A stretch of 54,145 nt of DNA from Streptomyces odonnellii (GCF_000981895.1 NZ_LATD01000232.1:1-54145); one strand, 5' to 3'; counted from the stretch's first letter, positions 24,848 through 35,700 are shown. The notes: a model not told the origin generated them from the sequence alone. Numbers and translations: made by a program.

Positions 24848-25860
24848 CGAGCCATCTGCTCAGCGGACCGGAGGCGGACCCCGCGCGCGACGCGGGCCAC
24901 GAGGACGCGCCGCCGCGCGTCGGGTTCTTCACCGACACCTCGGTCTGTATCGGCTGCAAGGCCTGCGAGGTGGCGTGCAAGGAGTGGAACGCGATTCCCG
25001 AGGACGGGCTGTCGCTCACCGGGATGTCGTACGACAACACCCAGAGCCTCGGCGCCTCGACCTGGCGGCATGTGGCCTTCATCGAGCAGTCCGTGCCGGC
25101 CGGGCGGACGGCTCCGGCGCCAGGTCAGGACCTGCTGCCGGATTCGGTATCGGGTCCGGGATCGGCTTCCGTGCCTCCGTCGGTTCCGGACGGGCGTGTG
25201 CCGGCCCCTGACGGGCGTACGACACTGCCGCTCGCCTCCGGCGACGGCGAGGTGCGCTGGCTGATGTCGTCCGACGTCTGCAAGCACTGCACCCACGCCG
25301 CCTGCCTGGACGTCTGCCCGACCGGCTCCCTCTTCCGTACGGAGTTCGGCACGGTCGTCGTCCAGGACGACATCTGCAACGGCTGCGGCTACTGCGTGCC
25401 CGCCTGCCCCTACGGCGTCATCGAGCAACGGCCCTCGGACGGCCGGGCGTTCAAGTGCACGATGTGCTACGACCGGCTCGGCGCGGGCCAGGAACCCGCC
25501 TGCGCCAAGGCCTGCCCCACCGAGTCCATCCAGTTCGGTGTGCTCGACGAACTGCGCGAACGGGCCGCGCGGCGGGTCGGCCGGCTCCACGCTGCCGGTG
25601 TCACCGAGGCGCGGCTGTACGGGCACGAGCCGGACGACGGGGTCGGCGGCGACGGCGCGTTCTTCCTGCTCCTCGACCGGCCCGAGGTGTACGGCCTGCC
25701 GCCGGACCCCGTGGTCACCACCCGTGATCTGCCCGCGATGTGGAGGCACGCGGCCATGGCCGCGCTCTCCCTGGCGGGTGGCATCGCCCTGTCGTTCGCG
25801 GCCTCCACGCTCACCGAAGGGCTCACCGGAGCGCTCGCCGGAAGGAAGGAACTGCCGTGA
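24844..25860 (+). CDS. Formate dehydrogenase beta subunit (four [4Fe-4S] ferredoxin-type)
   Basis: A 338-residue electron-transfer subunit. Four cysteine clusters are visible: CIGCKACEVACKEW near residue 37, CKHCTHAACLDVCP near 146, CNGCGYCVPACP near 178 and CTMCYDRL followed by CAKACP near 206. Between the first and second clusters is a Pro/Ser/Gly-rich insert of about 45 residues. A C-terminal hydrophobic segment (AALSLAGGIALSFAAS) anchors it to the membrane. Its ATG overlaps the alpha-subunit stop (ATGA), and the membrane subunit overlaps its own stop. Confidence 0.92.
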   Translation: MTSHLLSGPEADPARDAGHEDAPPRVGFFTDTSVCIGCKACEVACKEWNAIPEDGLSLTGMSYDNTQSLGASTWRHVAFIEQSVPAGRTAPAPGQDLLPDSVSGPGSASVPPSVPDGRVPAPDGRTTLPLASGDGEVRWLMSSDVCKHCTHAACLDVCPTGSLFRTEFGTVVVQDDICNGCGYCVPACPYGVIEQRPSDGRAFKCTMCYDRLGAGQEPACAKACPTESIQFGVLDELRERAARRVGRLHAAGVTEARLYGHEPDDGVGGDGAFFLLLDRPEVYGLPPDPVVTTRDLPAMWRHAAMAALSLAGGIALSFAASTLTEGLTGALAGRKELP

Positions 25861-26894
25861 GGGAAAGGGCAGATGTGACCGCGGACGGGACGCGGGGCAC
25901 GCGCCGGCACAAGCGGAACGGCGAGGAACCGATGGTGCCCCGGGCCGACTTCGACTCGTACTACGGACGGCCCGTCATCAAGGCACCCGGCTGGTCGGCC
26001 CGTGACATCGCGGGATACTTCTTCCTCGGCGGACTCGCGGGCGCGGGCTCGGTCCTGGCCGCGGGCGCGCAGCTCACGCGGCGCCCGGCGACCGCGAAGG
26101 CGATGAAGATCTCCTCGCTCGCCGCGATCACGCTCTCCTACGCCGCGCTCGTCAACGACCTGGGGCGGCCCGGCCGGTTCGTCAACATGCTGCGGGTCTT
26201 CAAACCGACCTCGCCGATGAGCGTCGGCTCCTGGCTGCTCTCCGGGTACGGGCCCTGCGCGGGCGCCGCCGCGTTCTGCGCCGTCACCGGCCGGCTGCCC
26301 GGGGCCGGGGCCGCCGCCACCGCCGGGGCGGCCGTGACCGGGCCCGCGGTGGCCGCGTATACGGCGGTGCTCGCCGCGGACACCGCCGTACCCGCCTGGC
26401 ACGGCGCCCACCGTGAACTCCCGTATGTCTTCGTCGCGTCGGCCGCCGCGGCGGCATCCGGGATGGCGCTGGTCCTCGCACCGGTCCGGGAGAACGGCCC
26501 CGCCCGGTGCGCGGCCGTACTGGCGGCGGCCGGGGAGATGTCGGCGATGTCGGCCGCCGAGCGCAGCCTGGGCATGGTCGCCGAGACCTACCGCGAGGGG
26601 CGTGCGGGCCGGCTTCTGCGCGCCGCCCGTGTGCTCACGACCGCCGGCGCGGCGGGAGCGGCCGTCTTCGGCCGGCAGAGCCGTACGGTGGCGGTCGGCA
26701 GCGGCGCCATGCTGCTCGCAGGGTCGGCCTGTACGCGGTTCGGCATCTTCGCGGCGGGGATCGCCTCCGCGGAGGACCCTGTGTACACGGTGCGGCCGCA
26801 GCGGATGGCGAAGGAGCGGACGGCGCAGGAGCGTGCGGCAGGGGAGCGGGAGGCGCGCAGGGGAGCGGCGGTTGTGCAGGACGGGGGCGGATGA
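25857..26894 (+). CDS. NrfD/PsrC-type membrane subunit of formate dehydrogenase
   Basis: A 345-residue integral membrane protein with about eight hydrophobic segments and the family landmarks YYGRPVIKAPGWSARDIAGYFF, LVNDLGRPGRF and FKPTSPMSVGSWLLSGYG. NrfD proteins pass electrons from an iron-sulfur subunit to quinone. Here it is the likely menaquinone reductase of the complex and replaces the cytochrome b gamma subunit used in E. coli FdnI. GTG 25857 overlaps the beta-subunit stop by 4 bases. The C-terminal 35 residues are charged and Arg/Glu-rich. Confidence 0.88.
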   Translation: MRERADVTADGTRGTRRHKRNGEEPMVPRADFDSYYGRPVIKAPGWSARDIAGYFFLGGLAGAGSVLAAGAQLTRRPATAKAMKISSLAAITLSYAALVNDLGRPGRFVNMLRVFKPTSPMSVGSWLLSGYGPCAGAAAFCAVTGRLPGAGAAATAGAAVTGPAVAAYTAVLAADTAVPAWHGAHRELPYVFVASAAAAASGMALVLAPVRENGPARCAAVLAAAGEMSAMSAAERSLGMVAETYREGRAGRLLRAARVLTTAGAAGAAVFGRQSRTVAVGSGAMLLAGSACTRFGIFAAGIASAEDPVYTVRPQRMAKERTAQERAAGEREARRGAAVVQDGGG

Positions 26895-26965
26895 GGTAAA
26901 CACCTCTCCAGCGGGTCGATCGGCATTCGGGCCGCGCGGCCGCCCGACTCACCGAACGGTTGTGC

Positions 26966-27271
26966 ATGCCTTCTTCACCGTCCCGCCGCGATCCGCTGCG
27001 GGAACCCTCCGCCGCGTCCGCGCAGTACGCGCGTCCGCAGCACCACGGCATCTTTCTGGAGCCGCGCTACACCGTCGAACTGCCCCCTCTGTACGACGGT
27101 GAGGGGGAGGACGAGGACGGCGCCGCGGACAGCGCCCCCGACCGGTCGCCCGCCACCTCCGACCGGTCGTCCTCCGGCTTCGGGCGGTCGTCCTCCGACC
27201 GCTCGCCGTCCGGCCGGTCGTCCGACAGGGGTTCCGTACGGCGCCGTACCTCCGCTCCGCGCCGAGGGTAG
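26966..27271 (+). CDS. Small Ser/Arg-rich protein of unknown function
   Basis: A 101-residue reading frame with strong third-position G/C bias. It has a central segment (HHGIFLEPRYTVELPPLYDG) and a repetitive Asp-Arg-Ser-Ser tail. No family is recognised. It follows the formate dehydrogenase operon on the same strand and ends 39 bases before an 18-bp hairpin that would terminate it, which supports a real gene. No good ribosome-binding site precedes ATG 26966; TTG 26960 is an alternative start. Confidence 0.45.
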   Translation: MPSSPSRRDPLREPSAASAQYARPQHHGIFLEPRYTVELPPLYDGEGEDEDGAADSAPDRSPATSDRSSSGFGRSSSDRSPSGRSSDRGSVRRRTSAPRRG

Positions 27272-27309
27272 GGCGGGCGGCCACGGGCCGACGGCACGAG
27301 GGCGCGCGG

Positions 27310-27350
27310 GACGACCGACGGGCCGGGGATCACCCGGCCCGTCGGTCGTC
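27310..27350. terminator. Perfect 18-bp bidirectional hairpin terminator
   Basis: Bases 27310-27327 pair perfectly with 27333-27350 around a 5-base loop. The stop codon of the GNAT gene (27330-27332) lies in the loop, and the hairpin encodes that protein's last residues. It also sits just after the small gene ending at 27271. Confidence 0.8.
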
Positions 27351-27839
27351 GGCCCAGCTGATCCGGTAGTACTTCAGGTGCTCGTCCTCCCCGACCAGCC
27401 GCATGCCCGCCGCCGTCATGACACGCTGTGACGCGGTGTTGTCGTGGTCGGTGTCGCCCAGTACGGCGCTCACACCGCGGGCCCGCGCGAAGCGCAGCAG
27501 TTCGCGCAGCGCCTCGGAGGCATAGCCCTTGCCGTGCGCCGAGGGCACGAGTCCATAGCCGACCGTGACACGGAGATCGTCGTCCGGGGCGCCGTGGAAT
27601 CCGAGCCCGCCGATGGCCCGGCCGTCCTCGCGCCGCCGGATCTCGTACGCGCCGAAGGGCCGGGGATCCCCAGTGATCGCACAGGTCGTCAGATAGCGCC
27701 TGGCGCCGACCATGTCGCCTTCGGCGGGGTATCCCGGGGCCCAGCGGTCCTCGGGGTCCGGCTCACCCGCCGCGACCCGCTCGGCCTCCAGAACGCTCAG
27801 CGGATGGAGCACCAGCCGCTCCGTCACAAGATCATCCAT
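27330..27839 (-). CDS. GNAT-family N-acetyltransferase (RimJ/RimL type)
   Basis: A 169-residue acetyltransferase. It opens with LVTERLVLHPLSVLEAERV, typical of the RimJ/RimL-like branch. The acetyl-CoA binding motif A is in VGYGLVPSAHGKGYASEALRELL near residues 98-120, and the C-terminal Asn-containing motif HDNTASQRVMTAAGMRLVGE follows. It acetylates an amino group, of either a protein N-terminus or a small molecule; the substrate is not predictable. The stop codon lies in the loop of the terminator hairpin. It is divergent from the LamG gene. Confidence 0.85.
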   Translation of the reverse strand: MDDLVTERLVLHPLSVLEAERVAAGEPDPEDRWAPGYPAEGDMVGARRYLTTCAITGDPRPFGAYEIRRREDGRAIGGLGFHGAPDDDLRVTVGYGLVPSAHGKGYASEALRELLRFARARGVSAVLGDTDHDNTASQRVMTAAGMRLVGEDEHLKYYRISWADDRRAG

Positions 27840-28342
27840 GACAGGGAGAGGTATCACGCGCCGGACCGCCGCCGCGGCGGGTTCACGGGACCGCGCGAAG
27901 CCGTCCGCCGGGCGGCCACCGCCACGTCGCCCGTACGTTGCCGCCGGAGCGGCGTCGAAGGGATGGGCCCCACCACGGCGGTCCCGGTATCCGTCCTGGT
28001 ACGGAACCGGCGAGCCGGCACCATGGCCCATCCTCCGTACCCGCCATATCCGCCGCGCGACCGGATCGCCCTGGGCTCGGCACGGTCGTGTGAATCGGGC
28101 CCGTTTTCCTGCGACTTCACCCGCAGAAAACCGATCAGTGGCTTTGCGGAAGCCTTGTGGAAGTCTTAATGACTCTGGTTGTTCATCTGTGACATGAGTC
28201 ACTGATCGGTTTTTGTGGTGATGTTGGTCGAAGCTCGCTGTTTGCCCAAAAAGATCTCCGTGGACGTTACTGTCGCCCGCTCTCTAGATTCCGTCCGTCC
28301 TGCGATGTGTGGGATATGTGAGGGCCAGGGGTGGGGAGCGCA
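27840..28342. other. Long leader region upstream of the LamG gene
   Basis: No credible gene in these 503 bases. The right part, from about 28155, is lower in GC. It holds an inverted repeat (GTGAC, 28189-28193, with 28198-28202) and a possible promoter: TGGACG at 28261-28266 and TAGATT at 28285-28290 with 18-bp spacing. It is the only likely promoter for the LamG-RHS-lipoprotein cassette. Confidence 0.45.
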
Positions 28343-31300
28343 ATGGGTCGACGACGTCTGTGTCAAGGTCCGGCAGCGAGAGGTCTGGTGGGACTGCTCA
28401 GTGCGCTGTTGGTGTCAGGTTTGCTGAGTGCCGCCCCGGCGCTGGCCGTGGCGCCGGACAGCACACCGCGCCCGGCCTCCGATGCCGCCGCGGGCCCGGC
28501 CACCGCGTCCGGGCCCGGCGCGGGTACGGAGGAAGCGGCACTGGCCGAGGCCCGGCGTACGGGCAAGGATGTCGAGGTCACCGCGCTGCGCAGCGAGACC
28601 GGCGAGGTCTTCGCCAAGCCGAACGGCCGGATGGAAGCCGTCGAGCATCTGCGCCCCGTCCGGGCCCGCGTCGGGGGCGAGTGGCGGAATATCGACACCT
28701 CGCTGCGGAAGCGGCCCGATGGTTCCCTGGCTCCCGCCGTGGCCACGGTCGGTATCGCGTTCTCGGGCGGCGGCGCCACCGCACCGCTGATCGCGCTGGA
28801 GCGGGCCGGGCGCGAACTCTCCCTGTCCTGGCCGACCGCTCTGCCCGAGCCGGTGATCGACGGTTCCACGGCCACATATCCCTCGGTCCTGCCGGATGTG
28901 GACCTTCAGGTGCGGGCCGACACGGACGGCATCTCACAGATCCTGGTGGTCAAGTCGGCCGAGGCGGGGGCCGATCCGAGGCTCGCCTCGCTGCGTATGG
29001 CCGTGGACGCCGATGGCATGACCGTCAAGGAGACGCCCGACGGCGGGCTGGTCGCGACCGACCAGGGCTCCGGCGGACCGGTGTTCGAGGCGCAGCAGCC
29101 GCTGATGTGGGACTCCAGCATCGCTGCCGGTACGGAAACCGCCTCCGCGAAGACCGCACCGCTCACCCGGCGGATGAAGCAGGACACCGCCCGGTCGGCC
29201 GTACCGGCGGAGGACCAGGGCGCGCCCCTCGTCCCCGGCGAGTCGGCGAAAGTGGCCCCGATCGGTGTCGATGTCGCGGCCGGCGGTGACAGCCTCGTAC
29301 TCACGCCGGACCGGGAACTGCTGAAGAACGCGACATACCCGGTCTATATCGACCCGCAGTGGTATTCGCCGAAGGCGTCGAACTGGACCATGGCGTCACG
29401 CTATTGGGCCTCGTCACCGCAGTGGCGCTTCAACGGCGACTCCGACGCGGGCATGGGGTACTGCGCGGGAGACGCCCGCTGTGCCCCCGAGGACGTCAAG
29501 CGTCTCTTCTACGCCATCCCCACGTCGCAGTTCGCCGGCAAGACGATCCTCTCCGCCGAGTTCGTGGTGCGCGAGACGCACTCCTACAGTTGCGACAAGA
29601 CCGATGTGCAGCTCTGGCGCACCAAGGGCATCTCCAAGACCACGACCTGGAACTCCCAGCTCGCGGACGGCTTCTGGGTCGATCTCCTGCAGACCCGGTC
29701 CGAGGCCAAGGGCTACAGCGGCACCTGCCCCGGCGGTGACATCGAGTTCTGGGCGCTCCGCGCCGTACAGCAGGCCGCGGCCAACGGCTGGTCCACGACC
29801 ACCTTCGGGCTGATGGCCAAGAGCGAGACCGACCGGTACTCGTGGAAGAGGTTCTCGGACGACGCCTATCTGCGTGTCCAGTACAACAAGCCGCCGGCCC
29901 AGATCAAGATGTCCCAGTTGACCCAGGACCCGGGCGGTTCCTGCTCGTCGACGGCCCGCAGGGTGCGGATTCTGCCGACGCTGCGCGCGAACGATGTCAC
30001 CGACCCGGACGGCGACAGTGTGGCCGTACAGTTCCAGGGGACGTGGGACTCAGGTGACGGCAAGGGCCGGATCGTACGGTGGACCTCGGCGCGGTCCTCG
30101 TTCAAGAAGTCCGGCTCGGACTTCACGGTCCCGATGCCGTCCAGCATCACCAAGAACGTTGCCATCGGCTGGCACGCCCGCTCCTACGACGGCGCCCAGT
30201 GGTCCCCATGGTCGTACGCGGGTTCCGCGACGGACTGCGTCACGGTCTACGACACGAGTGTGCCCGCCGCGCCCCGGATCGCGTCGGGGGAGTATCCGCC
30301 CTCGGACGCCGAGAACCCCGATGATCCGTGGCACGACGGAGTGGGCCGGTACGGCACCTTCACCATCGACGCGACACAGACCGATGTGACGAAGTACTGG
30401 TTCGGTGTCAACGCCAATCCGACCAGCGCGCACACTCTGGCCACCTCGGGCGGCGTCGCGAAGACCACGACCTTCATGCCGACGAAGCCCGGGGTCAACT
30501 TCATCACCGCGCAGGCCTTCGACGCCGCGGGCAACGGCAGCAGCGTCGCGACCTACTACTTCCGGGTGCGCGCGGGACAGCCGGACCGGCTGACCATGGA
30601 TCTGGACGAGCCGGCCGGCTCCACCGCGGTGAGCGGACAGGGAGGAGCCTGGCCCGCGGGCCTCTCCGGCGGAGCGAGCGCCGGAGGCGAAGGGGTCACC
30701 GGTGGCGCGCTGCATCTGAACGGCGTCGACGGAGAGGCCACCACGGTCTCCCCGGTCCTCAACACGTCGAAGAGCTTCTCCGTATCGCTGTGGGCGAAGC
30801 TGCCCGGTACCGACCAGGGACGGCCCATGACCGCCGTCGCCCAGGCCGGCAACAACACCCACGGTCTTGAGATCTACTACTCCTCGGCGCTGGGCGGCTG
30901 GTCCTTCCTGCGCCAGACCTCGGACGCGGCGTCCGGTGCGGGCGCGGTCCGGGCCACCCAGCCCGCGTGTCCCGCCGGGGACACGGCCTGTGCCCAGGCC
31001 CGGGTGAGCCGGTGGACCCATCTCGTGGGCGTGTACGACAAGGTCACCAACCAGTTGAGGCTGTACGTCGACGGCAAGCTCGTCGCCACCTCGCCCTACA
31101 GCGCCGCCGACGCGTGGGACGCCCGCAGGTCCCTGCACCTCGGCGCCAGCCATCTGCTCGGCAGAGCCGGCGGCTACTTCGCCGGTGACCTGGACGACGT
31201 ACGGCTCTTCGACTACCCGCTCACGGACGCTCAGGTGACCACGGTGAACAGTGGAAACCCCGTCACCACGGGCCGCCCGGCCAAGGCGGTCTGGACGATG

Positions 31301-32698
31301 GACGAGGGCGCCACCGCCACCTCTGTCACCGGACGCGGGCAGCGGGTGACCGCGAACCTGCACGGCGGGACCGTTCTCGGCGGCGCGGGCGCCCAGGGCA
31401 GCGCCCTGGCCTTCAACGGCACCGACGCCTACGCCCAGACCGGGCAGTCGGTCCTCGACACGTACCAGAGCTTCTCCGTCTCCCTGTGGGCCCGGCTGCC
31501 CAAGGACAAGGCGGACAAGGCGATGACCATCGCCGCTCAGGGCGGCAAGGAACAGAGCGGCTTCGAGATCTACCACTCGTCGGCGTACGGCGGCTGGGTC
31601 TTCGTACGGGCGAACGAGGACACCGCGACCTCGGTCTACGCACGGGCCGTCTACGCGGCCTGCCCCGCGCACACCAACTGCGCGGCCGGCGGTCTCGGCG
31701 AGTGGTCGCACATCGTCGGTGTCCACGACATGGACGCGAACGAGATCCGGCTGTACGTCAACGGCGTCCTGCGGGCCACCACACCGTTCACGGGACGGTG
31801 GAACGCGACAGGCCCGCTCACCCTCGGCGCGGCCCCGTACCCCACCGGCGTCGGCGGGTTCTTCCAGGGAGACCTGGACGACACGCGGCTGTACGACCGG
31901 GTCATCTCCGATGCCGAGATCAAGGATCTCTTCGCCCAGCGCCCGGTGATCAAGGCACGCTGGAAGCTGGAGTCCGCGTCGGGCTCGCCCGCTGTGTCGC
32001 CCGACGCCTCGCCCGGCAACCGTCCGGTGACTCTCTACAACGGGGCCTCGACGGGTGGCGGTTGGGTCGACTCCGGCGCGCTCCAACTGGACGGCCAGGA
32101 CGACTACGCGGCGACTGCCTCGGTACCGATCGACACCAGCCAGAGCTTCACGGTGACGGCATGGGCGCTGGCCCCGTCCGGACGGCCCGAGACGGCGGCG
32201 ACCGTGCTCAGCCAGGAAGGCGCCGTCAACAGCGGGTTCATGGTGAAGTACGCGCCGGCGACGGCGACGGAACCCGCCGGGTGGCGGATCGAGATGCCGA
32301 AGGCGGACACGGCGGGCGCGGCGGTGTCGAGCGCTGCCAACGCGATGTTCGACGACTGGGGTGCCGGTGGCTGGAACCATCTCGCCCTGGTCCATGACGC
32401 CTTCGCCGACGAGATGCGGCTGTACGTCAACGGCCAGCTCGAGCAGACGGCGTGCGACGACGGAACGGTGGGCGAGGGCGAGTGCGCCGATGACGTGTCG
32501 TGGGCGTCCGATGTCACGGCGTTCAACGCCACCAAGTCCCTCCAGATCGGGCGCTCGAAGACGGCAGGCGTCTGGGGCGGCAACTGGTCCGGCTCCATCG
32601 ACGACGTCTGGGCCTTCCAGGGGACGCTCAGTCAGGACCAGATCCAGCAGTTGGCGATGGGAGCGGCCGACCTGCCGACGAAGGTGCCGGGCGCATGA
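28343..32698 (+). CDS. Large exported LamG-domain protein of the RHS cassette
   Basis: A 1451-residue secreted protein. A signal peptide ends near residue 31 (SAAPALA). Residues about 90-260 form a beta-rich domain, and about 325-520 a Cys-containing DNRLRE-like domain (YPVYIDPQWY, then FSDDAYLRVQYN). Residues 540-740 resemble Ig/FN3-like material. Three LamG/concanavalin-type jelly rolls follow at about 752-965, 976-1199 and 1206-1450, each with SFSVSLWAKLP- or SFTVTAWALAP-like strands and a DLDDVRLFDYPL-type ending. It probably binds a glycan or surface ligand. GGGGAG precedes ATG 28343; GTG 28331 is an alternative. Its stop overlaps the next frame, linking it to the RHS protein. Such pairs are common in Streptomyces, and a role as adhesin or delivery partner is inferred. 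Confidence 0.85.
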   Translation: MGRRRLCQGPAARGLVGLLSALLVSGLLSAAPALAVAPDSTPRPASDAAAGPATASGPGAGTEEAALAEARRTGKDVEVTALRSETGEVFAKPNGRMEAVEHLRPVRARVGGEWRNIDTSLRKRPDGSLAPAVATVGIAFSGGGATAPLIALERAGRELSLSWPTALPEPVIDGSTATYPSVLPDVDLQVRADTDGISQILVVKSAEAGADPRLASLRMAVDADGMTVKETPDGGLVATDQGSGGPVFEAQQPLMWDSSIAAGTETASAKTAPLTRRMKQDTARSAVPAEDQGAPLVPGESAKVAPIGVDVAAGGDSLVLTPDRELLKNATYPVYIDPQWYSPKASNWTMASRYWASSPQWRFNGDSDAGMGYCAGDARCAPEDVKRLFYAIPTSQFAGKTILSAEFVVRETHSYSCDKTDVQLWRTKGISKTTTWNSQLADGFWVDLLQTRSEAKGYSGTCPGGDIEFWALRAVQQAAANGWSTTTFGLMAKSETDRYSWKRFSDDAYLRVQYNKPPAQIKMSQLTQDPGGSCSSTARRVRILPTLRANDVTDPDGDSVAVQFQGTWDSGDGKGRIVRWTSARSSFKKSGSDFTVPMPSSITKNVAIGWHARSYDGAQWSPWSYAGSATDCVTVYDTSVPAAPRIASGEYPPSDAENPDDPWHDGVGRYGTFTIDATQTDVTKYWFGVNANPTSAHTLATSGGVAKTTTFMPTKPGVNFITAQAFDAAGNGSSVATYYFRVRAGQPDRLTMDLDEPAGSTAVSGQGGAWPAGLSGGASAGGEGVTGGALHLNGVDGEATTVSPVLNTSKSFSVSLWAKLPGTDQGRPMTAVAQAGNNTHGLEIYYSSALGGWSFLRQTSDAASGAGAVRATQPACPAGDTACAQARVSRWTHLVGVYDKVTNQLRLYVDGKLVATSPYSAADAWDARRSLHLGASHLLGRAGGYFAGDLDDVRLFDYPLTDAQVTTVNSGNPVTTGRPAKAVWTMDEGATATSVTGRGQRVTANLHGGTVLGGAGAQGSALAFNGTDAYAQTGQSVLDTYQSFSVSLWARLPKDKADKAMTIAAQGGKEQSGFEIYHSSAYGGWVFVRANEDTATSVYARAVYAACPAHTNCAAGGLGEWSHIVGVHDMDANEIRLYVNGVLRATTPFTGRWNATGPLTLGAAPYPTGVGGFFQGDLDDTRLYDRVISDAEIKDLFAQRPVIKARWKLESASGSPAVSPDASPGNRPVTLYNGASTGGGWVDSGALQLDGQDDYAATASVPIDTSQSFTVTAWALAPSGRPETAATVLSQEGAVNSGFMVKYAPATATEPAGWRIEMPKADTAGAAVSSAANAMFDDWGAGGWNHLALVHDAFADEMRLYVNGQLEQTACDDGTVGEGECADDVSWASDVTAFNATKSLQIGRSKTAGVWGGNWSGSIDDVWAFQGTLSQDQIQQLAMGAADLPTKVPGA

Positions 32699-32799
32699 GC
32701 GGCGATGAGGCGCGAACAGGGGAGGGCCGTGGGGGCCACGGCGGTATTCGGCGGTACGACCAGGACCGGGCACACGGCGGATCAAGGGGTGGGACAGCG

Positions 32800-35700
32800 G
32801 TGAACGGGCAGCGGACGGACAGACAGCGGTGGAGACGCGTCCGGGGGCGCGTGGCGCTCGGACTGTCGGCGGTACTGGTCGCCACGGTGGTCCAGGGTGT
32901 GGGGATGGGGACCGCGGCAGCGGACCCGAGCGCGGGCCGTCCCCCGAGCGGACAGGCGGACAAACCGGTCTCCGGGCATGACGGTACGGTCGCCCCCCGC
33001 GTCCGTACCTCCACGCCTGTGACCCCCGAGGGGGACCCCAGGGCGGCCTGGCCCGCGCCGGGCACCGCGGCCGCCGCCGTGCCGACCACGCGTACGACGG
33101 CCGAGGGCAAGCCCGCTCGGGTGCGCGCGGGCACGCTGCCGATCTCACTGCGCGCGGCCCAGGGCCCGACAGCGGCATCGGCGCGGAAGAAGGCGGCGGA
33201 CACCGACCGGGCGGCGCAGCCGCCGGCCGGGGCCAGGGTACGTGTGCTCGACCGCGCCGCGGCTGCCGCGGCCGGCATCGACGGCCTGCTGTTCACCGTC
33301 GAGCGGACCGACGCCGGCACGGCGGGTGATGTCGGGCTGGACGTCGACTACAGCCGCTTCGCGGAGGCGTACGGCGGTGGTTACGGTTCGCGGCTGCGGC
33401 TCGTGCGGCTGCCCGCCTGTGCCCTGACGACTCCCGGCATCGGCTCGTGCCGTGTCGCGGAACCGGTGGAGGGTGCGAACGACACCGACCGTCAGGTGCT
33501 GACCGCGGACGCCGTGCCTGTACAAGGCCGGCCGGACGGGGCCGCGCGGACGGCGGCCGCCCCGGCGACCGTGCTCGCGGTCACCGCCGAGGCGGAGAGC
33601 CCGAAGGGCGACTACAAGGCGACCACTCTGGCCCCGTCCGCCACCTGGGACACCAGCCTGAACACCGGTGACTTCACGTGGTCGTACGGAATGGCGGTAC
33701 CGGACGTGCCCGGCAGTCTGGCGCCCGAGGTGGGGATCTCCTATTCGTCGGGTGCCATCGACGGGCGTACGACGACGACCAACAACCAGTCGTCGTGGGT
33801 CGGCGACGGTTTCGATCTGTGGCCCGGCTACATCGAGCGTTCGTACAAGGCGTGTTCGGACGACGGGATCACCACGGACGGGAACAAGCCGGGTGACCAG
33901 TGCTGGGGTTATGACAACGCGACGCTGTTGTTCAACGGGAAGGGCGGCGAGCTGATCCCGGCCGGTGGGAATACCTGGCGGCTGAAGAACGACGACGGTA
34001 CGCGGGTGGAGAAGCTGAAGGGCTCCTCGACCGATGTGAGGGACAACGGCGACAACGACCAGGAGTACTGGAAGGTCACCACGACCGACGGTACACAGTA
34101 TTTCTTCGGCTACCACAAGTTGCCGGGCTGGGTATCGGGCAAGGAGACCACGGACTCGACGTGGACCGTCCCGGTGTACGGGGACGACGACAACGAGCCC
34201 TGCCACGCGAGTACGTTCGCGGGTTCGTGGTGTCAGCAGGCGTGGCGATGGAATCTCGATTATGTCGTGGATGTCGACGGCAACGCGATCGCGTATTACT
34301 ACGACGCGGAGACGAACAGTTATGGCCGTAATCTGAAGGCGGCCGATGACACTCCGTACACGCGTGGCGGGACTCTGGACCGTATCGAATACGGGCTGCG
34401 TTCTACCGCCGTCTATTCGGCGAAGCCTCTGGCCAGGGTGAACTTCACGTCGGCCGAGCGGTGTCTGCCGGAGACGGGGGTGACCTGCGCGGCGGACACG
34501 ATCGACGACAAGGCGTTCTACTGGTACGACACGCCGTGGGACCAGAACTGCAAGGCGGGGACGGACTGTACGGGTTCGTACGCGCCGACGTTCTGGACCC
34601 GCAAGCGCCTGACCGGGGTCGTGACCCAGACGCTGAAGTCCGACGGTACGTATACGGATGTGGATGCGTGGAGTCTGGGGCAGCGATGGGGGATGGCGGA
34701 CATCGACTACGCCCTGCTGCTCGATTCGGTGCAGCACACCGGCAGGTCCGCGACTCCGAACATCACGCTGCCGAAGGTCACATTCGCTTATCACCAGGAT
34801 GCGAACCGGCTTGACCGGCAGGGTGACGGGACTGCGCCGTTCATCAAGGCGCGGCTGTCGACGGTGTCGGACGAGTCGGGCGGCCAGACCGATGTCAACT
34901 ACTCGGCCGCGCCGTGTTCGTGGGAGGCGCTGCCGGTTCCGGAGTCGAATACGACACGGTGTTATCCGCAGTATTACACGGCGTCGGGTGACGCTGATCC
35001 GACCCTGCAGTGGTTCAACAAGTATGTGGTGACGTCGGTGACGCAGACGGACCGGACCGGTCAGTCGCCGGACATGGTCACGCAGTACTCCTACCTGGAC
35101 GGTGCGGCGTGGCATTACGACGATGACGACGGGCTGACGAAGGAGAAGTACAAGACCTGGTCGCAGTGGCGGGGCTATCGGCATGTGCGGGTGCAGACCG
35201 GTGGAATGTCCGGTATGAAGTCGCAGACGGACCACTACTACCTGCGTGGTATGCACGGGGACCGTCAGAACAAGGCCGGTGGTACGAAGACCGTCACCCT
35301 GGACGACGGGGAGGGCGGCACACTCTCCGACTGGGAGGCCCTTCAGGGTTTCGAATACCGGACGGAGAAGTATTCGGGTCCTGGTGGCAGGGTTCTGGAG
35401 AAGACGGTCAATCACGGCTGGTTCCACGAGACGGCGAGCCGTGTCCGTGACTGGGGTACCACGACCGCCGATCACATGGGTACGGCGTCGACTGTCACAT
35501 ATGTCTCGCTCGATGAGGGTGCGGGGGCCAGGTGGCGGCGCACGTCGACGTACAACACGTTCGACGACGCGACCGGGCGTATCACCCGGACCAATGACCT
35601 GGGCGACTCCGCCGTCGCCGACGACGACCGCTGCACGCGTACCGAGTACGTGGACAACACCGCGGCGAACCTGCTGTCGCTGCCGTCCCGGGTCGAGACC

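Noticed and set aside
30050..33178. A 1042-codon open frame on the minus strand opposite the LamG and RHS genes
   Set aside because: It runs antisense to well-supported domains, has no family motif and has inverted third-position bias. Long antisense frames are normal in high-GC DNA.
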